Assembly (NCBI GenBank): GCA_963777915.1 | Contig: CAVZSH010000003.1 | Span: forward strand, 1 to 64,000 | Length of the DNA: 64,000 nt | Direction: 5' to 3' | From: CAVUPF01 sp963777915 | GTDB lineage: Bacteria > Actinomycetota > Thermoleophilia > Solirubrobacterales > 70-9 | In this document: in pieces, positions 25,054-34,319 of the stretch | Numbering within the stretch: the stretch's first letter is position 1 | How the letters are laid out: each line of letters begins with the position of its first letter | Position numbers and translations under genes: made by a program | The notes under the pieces: model-generated | What the model was told of the DNA's origin: nothing | Database searches by the model: none | The model's input: only the letters and a program-made list of their open reading frames with translations

Positions 25054-25516
25054 CTAGGCGTCGACGAGCGCGGCGAGCGCGTCCGCCCGGGTAACCATGC
25101 CGGCGAGACGACCTTCGGCGTCGATAACGGGCAGGTGGTTGTGGTGCTTGTCGGCGATCGTCTTCGCCACCGAATCGGCGCTCTCCTCCTCGCGGGCGAC
25201 GATCGGGTCGGCGGTCATCAGCTCAGAGACCTTGGTCGCGAAGGCCTTGTTGAGGCGCCTCTCGAAACCCTTCATCGAACCGACGAAGACGATGCCTCCC
25301 ATGATGTTGACGTAGTGCGGCAGGTGCAGATCGGACTCCTCGTCGCTTAGGATCAGGCTCGGACTCGCTGACGATCCCAACCACCTTGCGGTCCTCATCG
25401 ATGACGGGAATCGCGCCCATGTCGGTCTTGGCAAGGAGGTCGATCGCGGCGCGCGCATCCTCCTCGGGGGAGAGGGCAGGCACGTCGGCATCCATGATCT
25501 CGGCTGCGCTCGGCAT
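25054..25516 (-). CDS. CBS-domain pair protein, single frameshift
   Basis: A two-CBS-domain protein of about 153 residues between nnr and alr. Domain 1 runs from 'AAEIMDADVPALSPEEDA' to 'VVGIVSESE'; a one-base slip near 25360 then leads into 'LILSDEESDLHLPHYVNIMG' and domain 2, 'VSELMTADPIVAREEESADS' to 'GRLAGMVTRADALA'. The insert between the domains ('YVNIMGGIVFVGSMKGFERR') contains a hydrophobic loop seen in similar actinobacterial CBS proteins. Likely an adenylate-sensing regulator; the target is unknown. Confidence 0.75.
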
Positions 25517-25526
25517 CGCGGCGAGG

Positions 25527-27047
25527 TTATTCGACCCGAACCTCAGGGAGCAGGCCCGCCGGGATCGAGTCGATCACGTCGGTGGCGATCACCGACTCGG
25601 CGGAGCCCACCCGTCGGGCCGCGTCGCGGCCGGCGCGGGCGTGCGCCACCACGGCGGCGCACGCCGCGGCGAACGGCTCCAAGCCGCGAGCGAGAAGGGC
25701 AGCGGTCACCCCTGAGAGAACGTCGCCCGTACCAGCGGTAGCAAGCGCCGGCGCGGAGAGCGCGTTGACGGCGACCCGCTCACCATCGGTGACGATCGTA
25801 TCGTCGCCCTTGAGGACGAGGACCGCGCCGGCGGCGCGGGCCGCCTCGCGCGCCGAGGCGAGGCGGCGGGCCGAGATCTCCTCGGAACTGCGATCGAGCA
25901 GCCGCCCCAGCTCGCCCGCATGAGGGGTGAGGACCGTGGGGGCTTCGCGAGTCCCAATCAGCTCGAGTTGGCTGGCGAAGGCGCCCAGCCCGTCGGCATC
26001 AATGACCAGCGGCGCCCCGATCGCCCCAGCCGCCTCCCGTGCCAACTCAACCGAGCCCGGGTCGCGCCCCATACCCGGCCCGAGCACCCCTGCCGCGGCG
26101 TGCTCGAAAACGCCGAGCACGGCCTTCAGCGACGCCGGCGAAAGGCAGCCCTCACCGCCCGGACAGCCGACCGACATCACCTCGGGCTGGCCCTGCTCGA
26201 AGATCGCCTCCAAGTCTGCTGGCACCGCGACTGTCGCGTACCCGGCGCCGGCCCGGATCGCCGCCTGCGAGGACATCCGGACCGCCCCGCTCAGCCCCCT
26301 CGAGCCGCCAGCGATCGCGACCTGGCCCGAGGTGAACTTGGTCGACCGCGCTCCCCGCTTCGGCGCCAGCTCCAGCAGAGCGGGATCGATGACGCCACCG
26401 GCCGGCTCGGCCGGCGCCCCGTCGGGGATCCCGATCGGAGCGATCTGCAGCTCCCCGGTGCGCCACTTGCCGGGCGCAATGAGGTGGCCCAGCTTCGCCG
26501 CGTGGAAGGTGACCGTGAGGTCGGCCCCGACTGCGGCGCCCTCGACCTCCCCGCTGGAGGCGTCGACTCCCGACGCGATATCGCAGGCGACGACGGGCGC
26601 TCCACAGCGGTCGATTGCATCGATCGCCGCCGCAGCGGGCTCCCGCGCCGCCCCCGAGAATCCCGTTCCGAAGATCGCATCGACGACTGCGCCGGAGCCG
26701 GCGAGCCGCTGCTCCAGCCCCGCGACCACCTGCTCCGCTGCGAAGCGCTCCAGATTGGCCGCAGCGTCTGCGCTCAGCTGCTCGGCGGGCCAGAGCAACA
26801 GCGCCTCCACCGCATAGCCCATCGCGGCCAGGCGCCGCGCCGCCACCAGCCCATCGCCCGCGTTGTTGCCCTTGCCGCAGATGACCCGTACCGGCCCCTC
26901 GGGCGCCAGCCCCGCCACCGCCTCCGCCACAGCCCTGCCAGCGGTCTCCATCAGCTCGAGCGACGCCACCCCCCGCTCCTCGATAGCCCAGCGGTCCACC
27001 GCCCGCATCCCTTCGGCGTCATAGAGGAGATTGAGCCAAGGCTCCAT
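25527..27047 (-). CDS. nnr: Bifunctional NAD(P)H-hydrate repair enzyme
   Basis: A 506-residue fusion of the NAD(P)HX epimerase (YjeF N domain, residues about 1-215) and the ADP-dependent dehydratase (YjeF C, about 225-500). The epimerase shows 'LMETAGRAVAE', 'VICGKGNNAGDGLVAAR' and 'ASGVDASSGEVEG'. The dehydratase shows 'KFTSGQVAIAGGSRGLSGAV', 'GVLGPGMGRDPGSVEL', 'LTPHAGELGRLL', 'LVLKGDDTIVTDG' and 'ATAGTGDVLSGVTAALL'. It repairs damaged nicotinamide cofactors in the cytosol. The operon position between acpS and alr is the usual one in actinobacteria. Confidence 0.92.
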   Translation of the reverse strand: MEPWLNLLYDAEGMRAVDRWAIEERGVASLELMETAGRAVAEAVAGLAPEGPVRVICGKGNNAGDGLVAARRLAAMGYAVEALLLWPAEQLSADAAANLERFAAEQVVAGLEQRLAGSGAVVDAIFGTGFSGAAREPAAAAIDAIDRCGAPVVACDIASGVDASSGEVEGAAVGADLTVTFHAAKLGHLIAPGKWRTGELQIAPIGIPDGAPAEPAGGVIDPALLELAPKRGARSTKFTSGQVAIAGGSRGLSGAVRMSSQAAIRAGAGYATVAVPADLEAIFEQGQPEVMSVGCPGGEGCLSPASLKAVLGVFEHAAAGVLGPGMGRDPGSVELAREAAGAIGAPLVIDADGLGAFASQLELIGTREAPTVLTPHAGELGRLLDRSSEEISARRLASAREAARAAGAVLVLKGDDTIVTDGERVAVNALSAPALATAGTGDVLSGVTAALLARGLEPFAAACAAVVAHARAGRDAARRVGSAESVIATDVIDSIPAGLLPEVRVE

Positions 27048-27056
27048 ACAACCAGC

Positions 27057-27602
27057 CTAACTGCGCGCCGCGGGTCGGCCGAGTGCTCGATGCGAAGCCC
27101 AGCGCGACAGAGGCAACGCCCGGAGGTTCTCGCCGAACAGTAGGGCCCGCTCACCGTTTAACGCGCGACGCGGCCACAAAGCGACGCCAATCTGCTTGCC
27201 CGTCGGCGGCACTCGCCAAAGCCAGGCCCCAAACCGCTGGTTCGGAAAATCCCTGCTAATCGAGAGGGGGATCAAGGCCACTGCGGCCGCGTAGTCGCGC
27301 GAGTGCGTAAGCGAGATCTCGATTCTCCTGCCTGAGGCCGCCTCTGCCGCGCGGCCTTTGAGGCGAACTGTCGGCGGCTCGCCCGCCACGACCTCGACCT
27401 CGCGCAGGTCGAAACCACCCGAGAGGCCCAATGCCTTGACCACGGCCTCCTTGGCAGCAAACCGGACGGCCAGCTGCCTGGCGGGGCGGGCCCGGGAGGC
27501 GGCGTAGGTCTTGCTCGGCCCGGGTGAAGTGGCGGCGGCGAGGCGGGGATGGCGCTCCAGGGCGCGCTCCAGCGGGTCGATCTCCAGCAGGTCGATGCCC
27601 AC
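27057..27602 (-). CDS. acpS: Holo-ACP synthase, probable internal double frameshift
   Basis: A 4'-phosphopantetheinyl transferase for acyl carrier protein. Visible parts: 'GIDLLEIDPLERAL' with the metal aspartate, 'AVRFAAKEAVVKALG' with the catalytic Glu-Lys, and 'ISLTHSRDYAAAVAL'. Two errors about 30 bases apart (near 27525) replace the expected 'FTRAEQ' motif by 'TSPGPSK'; the alternative frame does encode 'HFTRAEQD'. The chain is 181 residues, but AcpS normally ends soon after 'AAVAL' at about 125, so the last 55 residues may be a read-through caused by another slip. GTG start. Upstream of nnr in the same operon. Confidence 0.8.
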   Translation of the reverse strand: MGIDLLEIDPLERALERHPRLAAATSPGPSKTYAASRARPARQLAVRFAAKEAVVKALGLSGGFDLREVEVVAGEPPTVRLKGRAAEAASGRRIEISLTHSRDYAAAVALIPLSISRDFPNQRFGAWLWRVPPTGKQIGVALWPRRALNGERALLFGENLRALPLSRWASHRALGRPAARS

Positions 27603-27625
27603 GACCGGCGGCCATCGGCCCCCGA

Positions 27626-29173
27626 CTACTTGTTCAAGCCGACGATCAGCTTCGCCGTCGCCAGTTCGCCCGAGCTGCCCGCGCCGAGGGCGAGATAGCT
27701 GATCTTCGCCAGATAGGGCATTGCCTTCTGGAAGCCCTGTTCGGAGCGCGGCACAAGCGCCGCGGCCAGGCTCAGCGCCGCCGGCCCGTTGACGAAGCCG
27801 CTGATCGGCGTGCTGCCGAGCGCCGCAACCGCTTCCTTGTAGCTCGCGGTGCTGGCAAGGGACTGGCTCGATTCCGTCGAGAGCCCCTGCCGGGCCGCAG
27901 GCAGCCCGTGCCCAATCGCGATCCGCTCGCCCTCGGCGAGGACGGCGAGCGGCTTGCTGCCGAGTTCGGAGCTGTGGACCGAGAAGCCACTGGCCGTGCC
28001 GCTGATTGCCGTCAAGCCCGGGACGCCGGCATGGCGAAGCAGCAGGCCGATGTTGGCGACGGTTTCTCGCGCCTCGCTCGCTTCCTTCACGGTCAGCACC
28101 AGGGCACCGCCGAGGCTGCCCTTGCTGGCTCCCTCGGCGAAGACCCCCGCATCGTCGAGGGAGCCGGCGATCTTGTCGAGGTTGATCCCAGCTTGCAGCA
28201 GCGTGCTCTTCAGCTTGTGCGGCGGGAGGCTCGGCGGGATACCGGAAGCATCGATGCTGTCGATCGCTTCTTCGAGCTGTTTGCCGAAGCCCGAGACGGC
28301 GAGGCCGGCGAAGGCACTCGCTGGGAAGGAGCCAAGCAGGCTGGAGGCATTGCCGCTCGGAGGTTTCTCCCCCCCGAGGTTGCTGCTGGCGTCGATCTCC
28401 ACCCGGTTGGAACCCGGCAGCAGGCTGGCGAGCGCGGTCGCATGGTTGGGTTCGATCCCCGCAGCCTTGAAAAGTTGTAGCGCCTGGGCGCCGACCCCAC
28501 TCCCCGACTGTTGGATCAACGAGCCGATGTCGACGTAGGCATCGGCGAGGCTTTCAGCGGGCTTGGCGGCGGTGGCGCTCTTGTAGGAGCCGACGTCGGC
28601 CAGCGATTCGCCCTTGGACGCGCTGATTGCGTCCCTGAAGACCTGTTCGTCTTCGGCGATCACCAGGAAGCTGCCGAGCACCCCGATCGAGGTGCCGTCG
28701 GAGCCCTGGACTTTGTAGTTGACCCCTTGATAGGAGGCGCTCTTGACGGGTTCGTGGCTTGACTTGACCTGCTTTTCGATGAAGCTCTGCGTGGCGCCTG
28801 CGTCGGTGGTTTGCACGGCGACGCCATAGCGGCTGAAGTTGCTGCCGTCATAGCGCTCGAAGAAGAGGCCGGCTTTTTCGCCCAGCCAGGGCTTCACTTC
28901 CTTGCCGAAGTCGAGTTCTTCGCCTGAGGCGCTGGCCGAACTTTGGAGCTTGGAGACGATCAGACCGCCGAGGTCGTCTATCCCGGCGAGGTTCTTGGTC
29001 AGCGACTCGATGTTCGACTTCAGCGTCCCCTGCGGCTGCAGCGTGGCTTCGAGGAAGAGCGGCGAGTCCGGCGGCGCGACGCCAGCGGGGTCGGGGCTGG
29101 AACTGCTGCCGCAACCGGCGAGCACCAGGGCTGCCACGACCGATGCGAGGAGGAAGACGAGACGAGCCCTCAT
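27626..29173 (-). CDS. DUF3352-type secreted lipoprotein
   Basis: A 515-residue exported protein. A basic start (MRARLVFLLA) and a hydrophobic stretch lead to a lipobox 'LVLAGCG', then a Ser/Pro linker and a large repetitive alpha/beta region of the DUF3352 type ('PLFLEATLQPQGTLK', 'SFLVIAEDEQVFRDAI', 'ALVLTVKEASEARETV'). The family is of unknown function and common in actinobacteria. It should be anchored to the outer face of the membrane. The later in-frame ATG (29173) is chosen because the signal peptide starts there. It sits between glmS and acpS. Confidence 0.75.
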   Translation of the reverse strand: MRARLVFLLASVVAALVLAGCGSSSSPDPAGVAPPDSPLFLEATLQPQGTLKSNIESLTKNLAGIDDLGGLIVSKLQSSASASGEELDFGKEVKPWLGEKAGLFFERYDGSNFSRYGVAVQTTDAGATQSFIEKQVKSSHEPVKSASYQGVNYKVQGSDGTSIGVLGSFLVIAEDEQVFRDAISASKGESLADVGSYKSATAAKPAESLADAYVDIGSLIQQSGSGVGAQALQLFKAAGIEPNHATALASLLPGSNRVEIDASSNLGGEKPPSGNASSLLGSFPASAFAGLAVSGFGKQLEEAIDSIDASGIPPSLPPHKLKSTLLQAGINLDKIAGSLDDAGVFAEGASKGSLGGALVLTVKEASEARETVANIGLLLRHAGVPGLTAISGTASGFSVHSSELGSKPLAVLAEGERIAIGHGLPAARQGLSTESSQSLASTASYKEAVAALGSTPISGFVNGPAALSLAAALVPRSEQGFQKAMPYLAKISYLALGAGSSGELATAKLIVGLNK

Positions 29174-29203
29174 CGAGGACACCCTATCGCCCTGCCCAGC
29201 GCG

Positions 29204-31060
29204 CTACTCGACGGTGACGGTCTTCGCCAGGTTTCGCGGCTGGTCGACGTTGAGGCCGCGGGCGCGGGCGATGTCATAGGCGAGGAGCTGGAGGGGAAGA
29301 ATCGCGACGATCGGCTGCAGGATCCAGTCGGTGCGGGCAACATTCATCGTCTGGTCGGCGACCTCAGCGACCCGGTCGGAGCCCTCGGTTGCGATCGCGA
29401 TCGTTTCGGCGCCTCGCGCCCGCACCTCTTCGACGTTGGAGAGGACCTTGTCGAGGACGGGGCTATCGGTGGCGACGCAGACCACCGGCGTCGACTCGTC
29501 AAGCAGCGCGATCGGTCCGTGCTTCATCTCCCCAGCCGCGTATGCATCGGTCGGGATGTAGGAGATCTCCTTCAGCTTCAGCGCCCCCTCAAGGCAAACC
29601 GGAAGGCCGATGTGTCGGCCGAGGTAGAGGAAGAACTGCTGGGTGTGGTGGGTCGAGGAGACTTCGCGCACCTGGTCCTCGACCGCGGCGATCGTCGTCT
29701 CGATCTTCGACGGCAACGACTTCATCTCGACCACTAGCTGGGCGATCCGCTCGGGCGACAGGGTCCCGCGCAGCTCTGCAAGCCGCAGCCCGATCAAGTA
29801 CATCGCCGCGACCTGGGCGACGAAGGTCTTGGTCGCGGCAACGCTGATCTCCAGCCCGGCCCGCGTGTAGAGGACGGCGTCGGCGTCGCGGGTCGCCTGG
29901 CTGCCCATGATGTTGGTGACCGCCAGCACCTTGGCGCCGGCATCGCGGGCGAGCCGCATCGCCGCCAGGGTGTCGGCGGTCTCGCCCGACTGGGTGATCC
30001 CGATCACCAGGTCGCCGGGGCCGATCACTGGGTTGCGGTAGCGGTACTCGGAGGCGATGTCCATCTCGACCGGCACCCGTGCCCACTCCTCGATCGCGTA
30101 GCGGCCGATCAGGCCGGCGTGATAGGAGGTGCCGCAAGCGACGATCACGACTCGCCGCAGCTCGCGCAGGAAGGAGTCGGAGAGGTCGACCTCGGAGAGG
30201 TCGACACCCTCGTCGGTCGGCAGGCGGTCGGCGATCGTCTCGGCGACGGCGTCGGGCTGTTCGTGGATCTCCTTCAACAAGAAGGTCTCATACCCCCCCT
30301 TCTCGGCGGCGTCCTCGTCCCAGGCGATCTCTTCGGAGCCCCGCTCCACCGGCCCTCCCGCGGCGTCGAGGATCGCCACACCAGAGGCGTCGATAGTGAC
30401 GACCTCGCCGTTCTCGATCTGGACCGCGTTGCGGGTCTCGGCGAGGAAGGCGGGGATCGCAGAGGCGAGGAAGGTCTCCCCGTCGCCGACCCCGGCGACC
30501 AGCGGACACTCCTTTCGCGCCCCGACCAGCCGCCCCGGCTCATCGACGTGCATGGCGACGAAGGCATAGTGGCCGCGCAGCTCGGCGAAGGACGTGCGCA
30601 CGGCCGCGGTCAGATCGCCTTCGTAGTTGCGCTCGATCAGGTGGGCGACGATCTCCGCGTCGGTCTCCGAACTGAAGGCGTGGCCTTCGGCCTCCAGCTC
30701 GCGCCGCAGCGTCGCGTGATTCTCGACGATTCCGTTGAGGACGATGTGGATGCGGTCCGAGCAATCACCGTGGGGGTGGGCGTTCTCCTCGGTGACCCGG
30801 CCGTGGGTGGCCCAGCGGGTGTGGGCGACTCCGGTCGTGGCCGGCGGGGCGGCAACCGCAACCCCGCCCTCGCCGTCGTGATCGGCAACCGCGGCGCGCA
30901 GGTTCGAGAGGTTTCCGACCGCGCGAACGCTGTCGATCCGCCCGTCATCGATCACCGAGACCCCAGCCGAGTCATAACCACGGTACTCGAGCTTCTCCAG
31001 CCCGGCGACCAGGAGATCACGGCATGGGCGCGCGCCCACGTATCCGATGATGCCGCACAT
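29204..31060 (-). CDS. glmS: Glutamine-fructose-6-phosphate aminotransferase
   Basis: A 618-residue enzyme that makes glucosamine-6-phosphate for peptidoglycan. The N-terminal Ntn glutaminase starts with the nucleophile Cys2 in 'MCGIIGYVG' and carries 'RGYDSAGVSV' and 'THTRWATHG'-like 'VAHTRWATHGRVTEENAHP'. Two SIS isomerase domains follow: 'ACGTSYHAGLIGRYAIEEW', 'ITQSGETADTLAAMR' and 'YLGRHIGLPVCLEGALKLKE'. It ends with the conserved 'DQPRNLAKTVTVE'. The frame is clean. glmM lies 27 bases upstream, so the two steps of amino-sugar synthesis are co-transcribed. Confidence 0.96.
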   Translation of the reverse strand: MCGIIGYVGARPCRDLLVAGLEKLEYRGYDSAGVSVIDDGRIDSVRAVGNLSNLRAAVADHDGEGGVAVAAPPATTGVAHTRWATHGRVTEENAHPHGDCSDRIHIVLNGIVENHATLRRELEAEGHAFSSETDAEIVAHLIERNYEGDLTAAVRTSFAELRGHYAFVAMHVDEPGRLVGARKECPLVAGVGDGETFLASAIPAFLAETRNAVQIENGEVVTIDASGVAILDAAGGPVERGSEEIAWDEDAAEKGGYETFLLKEIHEQPDAVAETIADRLPTDEGVDLSEVDLSDSFLRELRRVVIVACGTSYHAGLIGRYAIEEWARVPVEMDIASEYRYRNPVIGPGDLVIGITQSGETADTLAAMRLARDAGAKVLAVTNIMGSQATRDADAVLYTRAGLEISVAATKTFVAQVAAMYLIGLRLAELRGTLSPERIAQLVVEMKSLPSKIETTIAAVEDQVREVSSTHHTQQFFLYLGRHIGLPVCLEGALKLKEISYIPTDAYAAGEMKHGPIALLDESTPVVCVATDSPVLDKVLSNVEEVRARGAETIAIATEGSDRVAEVADQTMNVARTDWILQPIVAILPLQLLAYDIARARGLNVDQPRNLAKTVTVE

Positions 31061-31087
31061 GAAGGGGAAGGGTAGACGCCAGGCGCT

Positions 31088-32402
31088 TCAGCCCAGCTCC
31101 CGCCTCACAACGGCGACGAGTCGCTCGCAGACGGCGTCGGCCTCCTCCGCGCTCGGCGCCTCGGCCATGACCCGGAGCAGCGGCTCGGTACCGGAAGGGC
31201 GCAAAAGAACTCGACCTCGGCCCTCAAGTCCCTCGCTCTCCCGCTCGACTGCCTCCCAGACGGCGGTCGCCCCGGCCACCGCCTCGCGGTCGGCCACCTC
31301 GACGTTGACCAGGATCTGGGGGAGCTTTCGCATCGGAATCGCCGCGGCTAGCTCGCGGCCGCCCAGCTCCCGCATGGTCATCAGAGCTGCGGCTATCCCG
31401 TCGCCGGTGAGGGCGAAGTCCGTGGTGATGATGTGGCCGGACTGCTCGCCGCCCAGCACGCGGTCGTTGCGGCGCATCTCCTCGAGCACGTAACGGTCGC
31501 CTACCTTGGTGACGGCGACGTCGATTCCAGCCTCCTGCATCGCCCGATGGAAACCGAAGTTGCTCATCACGGTAACTGCAATGCCGCCATCCAGTTCTTC
31601 CCGGCCGTCCATTCCGAGCGCGGCGAGGGCGATCAGCTCGTCGCCGTCGTGGGGCCGCCCGGAAGCGTCGACGGCAAGCACCCGGTCGCCGTCGCCGTCA
31701 AAGGCGAAGCCGATCTGGGCGTCGGAGACGGCGATGCGCTCGGCCAGGTGCTCGATGTGGGTAGATCCGCAGCCGTCGTTTATGTTGCGCCCGTCGGGCT
31801 CGGCGGCGATCGTCTCGACTTCGGCCCCCAGTCGCTCGAAGATCGCCGGGGCGGCGCGGTGGGTTGCGCCGTTGGCGCAGTCGAGCATCACCCTGCGTCC
31901 GGCGAGGTCGAGCGGGAAGGCTGCCTGGAGCGCACGCAGGTAGTCCTCGAGCCCGCCGCTCAGCTCGCTCACCCGGCCCGACTCGGTGGCGGGGAGATCG
32001 CGGCCCAGCAGCGACTCGATCTGCGCCTCGGCTTCGTCGTCGAGCTTTGTGCCCCGCGCCGAGAAGAACTTGATGCCGTTGTCTCGGTAGGGGTTGTGGG
32101 AGGCAGAGACGACCGCCGCCAGGTCGAGGCCGAGCCGCGTTGACGAGGATCGCCGCAGCGGGGGTTGGCAAGACGCCGCCCAGCAGCGCGTCACCGCCTG
32201 CTGCGGCGATCCCAGCGGCCAGCGCTGCTTCCAGCATCGGGCCCGACTCGCGCGTGTCGCGAACGATCAGGACCTGCGGCCGCTCCGCCTCAAGCGCAGC
32301 ACTCGCCGCCCGGCCCAGCGCGGTCGCCAACTCGGCACTGAGGAACGTCCCAGCCTCTCCTCGGACCCCGTCGGTTCCGAAGAGCTTGCGCTCCTCCGTC
32401 AC
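31088..32402 (-). CDS. glmM: Phosphoglucosamine mutase, single frameshift
   Basis: An alpha-D-phosphohexomutase of about 437 residues converting glucosamine-6-phosphate to glucosamine-1-phosphate. N-terminal 'LFGTDGVRGEAG' and 'LIVRDTRESGPMLE' lie in one frame. An extra base near 32138 shifts to the frame with the phosphoserine loop 'VVSASHNPYRDNGIKFF', the metal loop 'GFAFDGDGDRVLAVD', 'GGEQSGHII' and the C-terminal phosphate loop 'RVLLRPSGTEPLLRV'. All four active-site loops are present once the base is removed. It lies ten bases downstream of rpsI. Confidence 0.9.
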
Positions 32403-32412
32403 AGGATCCCCG

Positions 32413-33282
32413 TCAGCGCTTGCTGAACTGGGGCCGCTTGCGAGCCTTCTTCAGCCCCGCCTTGCGGCGCTCCTTGACGCGCGCGTCGCGGGTCAAGAAG
32501 CCGCGGCGCTTGAGGTCGCCGCGCAGCTCTGGGTCGATCTCGGTCAGCGCCCGGGCGATCCCGTGGCGGACCGCTCCGGCCTGGCCGCTGATGCCGCCAC
32601 CGTGGACCAGAACGCGCACGTCGACGCTCCCCTCATAGCCGGCGGCGACTAGAGACTGGCGAGCCATCGTCTGGTGCAGGGGGCGTGGGAAGAACTCCTC
32701 GAGGGCACGCTTGTTGACCTCGAACTTGCCCTCGCCGGGAGTCAGGGTGACCCGGGCGATCGCGTTCTTGCGCTTGCCGGTCGCCAGATAGCGGGCGCCA
32801 CTCTCCATCTGCGCAGGGGCACGGCTGGCCGCGCCGGGCTCCTCAGCCTCGCCGGCAAGCTCAGCCTCGCGGCGAGTCCGCTCTTCCTCTTCTGCCTCAA
32901 GCCGAGCCTGCTCCTCAGCGCTCAGCTGTGGAGCCTCCGGCTCAACCGCAATCGGCTCCAGATCGGCGCCGGGAATAACGTCAACCTTCTTCTCCTCGGC
33001 CTTCGGACGCTCCGCGGGCAACTCGGTGGAATCGGGAGGCTCAGATGCCGAGTCATCCGATTCGGCGGGGCCCTCGGCCGACTCGGCGGGAATCAGATCG
33101 CGATCGGACTCGGCCGGTGGCGGGGTCTCGATGACCTCCTCTTCCTCCTCGACTTTGCCCTCAGCGGCGGCGGTTTCTTCCCCATCATCCGGTCCACTTC
33201 GCTGCGCCTGATCGGGGACTTCATCGCCACTCCCAGCGTCTTCAGGCTGGGGGGTGTGCTCGGTCTTCTCTTCCTCTGTCAT
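32413..33282 (-). CDS. rpsI: Ribosomal protein S9 with a long acidic N-terminal extension
   Basis: The last 130 residues are a normal S9: 'YLATGKRKNAIARVTLTPGE', 'VNKRALEEFFPRPLHQ', 'VHGGGISGQAGAVRHGIARAL' and the basic tail 'ARKRPQFSKR' that reaches the P-site. They are preceded by about 160 residues of low-complexity, strongly acidic sequence rich in Glu, Asp, Pro and Ser ('VEEEEEVIETPPPAES', 'LEAEEEERTRREAELAG'). Bacterial S9 is usually about 130 residues. The ATG at 33282 overlaps the rplM stop by four bases, so the extension is translated from the normal operon junction and is in frame without a break. Confidence 0.93.
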   Translation of the reverse strand: MTEEEKTEHTPQPEDAGSGDEVPDQAQRSGPDDGEETAAAEGKVEEEEEVIETPPPAESDRDLIPAESAEGPAESDDSASEPPDSTELPAERPKAEEKKVDVIPGADLEPIAVEPEAPQLSAEEQARLEAEEEERTRREAELAGEAEEPGAASRAPAQMESGARYLATGKRKNAIARVTLTPGEGKFEVNKRALEEFFPRPLHQTMARQSLVAAGYEGSVDVRVLVHGGGISGQAGAVRHGIARALTEIDPELRGDLKRRGFLTRDARVKERRKAGLKKARKRPQFSKR

Positions 33283-33713
33283 CGCTCGATCTCCATAGTT
33301 TTCGGCATTTGCGCCGCATGTGGGTGATCGGGGCCCGCGTAGACCTTCAACTTCGTCAGCTGCTGGCGGGCAAGGCGGTTGCGCGGCAGCATCCCCTTGA
33401 CCGCCTTGCGGATCACTTCCTCGGGCCGGCGGTCGAGCATCTCGGCCAGGGTGCGGGACTTGATCCCCCCCGGGTAGCCGCTGTGTCGCCAGTAGACCTT
33501 CTGCGCCAACTTGTCACCGGTGACGTGGATCTTCTCCGCGTTGACGACGACGATGAAGTCGCCCGTGTCGATGTGGGGCGTGTACTCGGGCTTTCGCTTG
33601 CCGCGCAGCGCGTCGGCGATCCGCGTCGCCAGGCGCCCCAGCGTCTGCCCCTCGGCGTCGACCACATACCAGTCTCGCTGGCGATCGGCAGGGGTAGCGA
33701 CATAGGTCTTCAA
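33279..33713 (-). CDS. rplM: Ribosomal protein L13
   Basis: A 144-residue L13, an early assembly protein of the 50S subunit. The chain opens '(M)KTYVATPADRQRDWYVVDA' and carries 'GRLATRIADALRGKRKPEY', 'GDFIVVVNAEKIHVTGDK' and 'AVKGMLPRNRLAR'. The start is TTG at 33713, chosen because family alignment begins there; the open frame extends upstream but encodes nothing recognisable. First gene of the long housekeeping run rplM-rpsI-glmM-glmS and onward. Confidence 0.94.
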   Translation of the reverse strand: MKTYVATPADRQRDWYVVDAEGQTLGRLATRIADALRGKRKPEYTPHIDTGDFIVVVNAEKIHVTGDKLAQKVYWRHSGYPGGIKSRTLAEMLDRRPEEVIRKAVKGMLPRNRLARQQLTKLKVYAGPDHPHAAQMPKTMEIER

Positions 33714-33849
33714 GAGCCGCTGGATGATAGGGAACTGGGCGAAGCCGGCGCCGAGCGCCACCTCCAAGTCCCCTTGATGCCGCCCCAGCTGCCCGAATCC
33801 CGCATGGTCTGCCCCCTCCCAGCCGCAAGGGTGCGCCACACCCAGCGAG

Positions 33850-34296
33850 CTATCGCGCGCAACGCTCGCAGCGCCCTCGCAGCACCACGTCGTGGTCGGT
33901 GACCTCGAAGCCGACTCGGTCTGAGACCTTGCCGATCGCGCGCTCAAGCGAGTCGTCCTCGAAGCGGATCAGCCGGCCGCAGCTCCGGCAGATCGCGTGG
34001 TGATGGTGATGGCCACCGGGGCTGACCCGCTCATAGCCCGCCGCCCCCCGCGTCACCTCGACGCGCTGCACCAGCCCGAGCTGCTCGAGCTGCTCGAGCG
34101 TGCGGTAGACGCTGGCGCGCCCGACCCGCGGCTTGCGGCGGCGCAGCTCGTCGTCGATCTCCAGTGCGGTCACGGCACAGTCATGTCGGGCCAGCGCCTT
34201 GACCACCGCACGCCTCGCGCCGCCCTGGCGGTAGCCGGCTTCGGCGAGGGTCAACAGCGCGTGCTCGACCCAGCTCGTGCGGGTGTCCGTGCTCAC
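33850..34296 (-). CDS. Fur-family metalloregulator, probably Zur
   Basis: A 148-residue Fur-family repressor: winged helix (about 1-80, with 'RRRKPRVGRASVYRTLEQLE', the recognition helix) and a dimerisation domain with 'GGHHHHHAICRSCGRLIRFE' and a closing 'CERC'. The C-x2-C pairs form the structural zinc site; the histidine run is a usual sensory-metal ligand region. GTG start at 34296. It is the last gene of a zinc-type ABC uptake operon, which favours Zur over Fur or Mur. A Fur-like box lies upstream of that operon at 37945-37963, so negative feedback by zinc is likely (inference). Confidence 0.85.
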   Translation of the reverse strand: MSTDTRTSWVEHALLTLAEAGYRQGGARRAVVKALARHDCAVTALEIDDELRRRKPRVGRASVYRTLEQLEQLGLVQRVEVTRGAAGYERVSPGGHHHHHAICRSCGRLIRFEDDSLERAIGKVSDRVGFEVTDHDVVLRGRCERCAR

Positions 34297-34319
34297 GCCT
34301 TCGATCCTAGAGGCCGATT

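Noticed and set aside
25920..27143. 407-codon open frame antisense to nnr
   Set aside because: Composition artefact of codon bias; the opposite strand carries all Nnr motifs.
33985..34030. Run of five histidines in the Fur-family protein as a possible tag or artefact
   Set aside because: The 'GGHHHHHAICRSCG' context is the normal metal-ligand region of Fur/Zur proteins.
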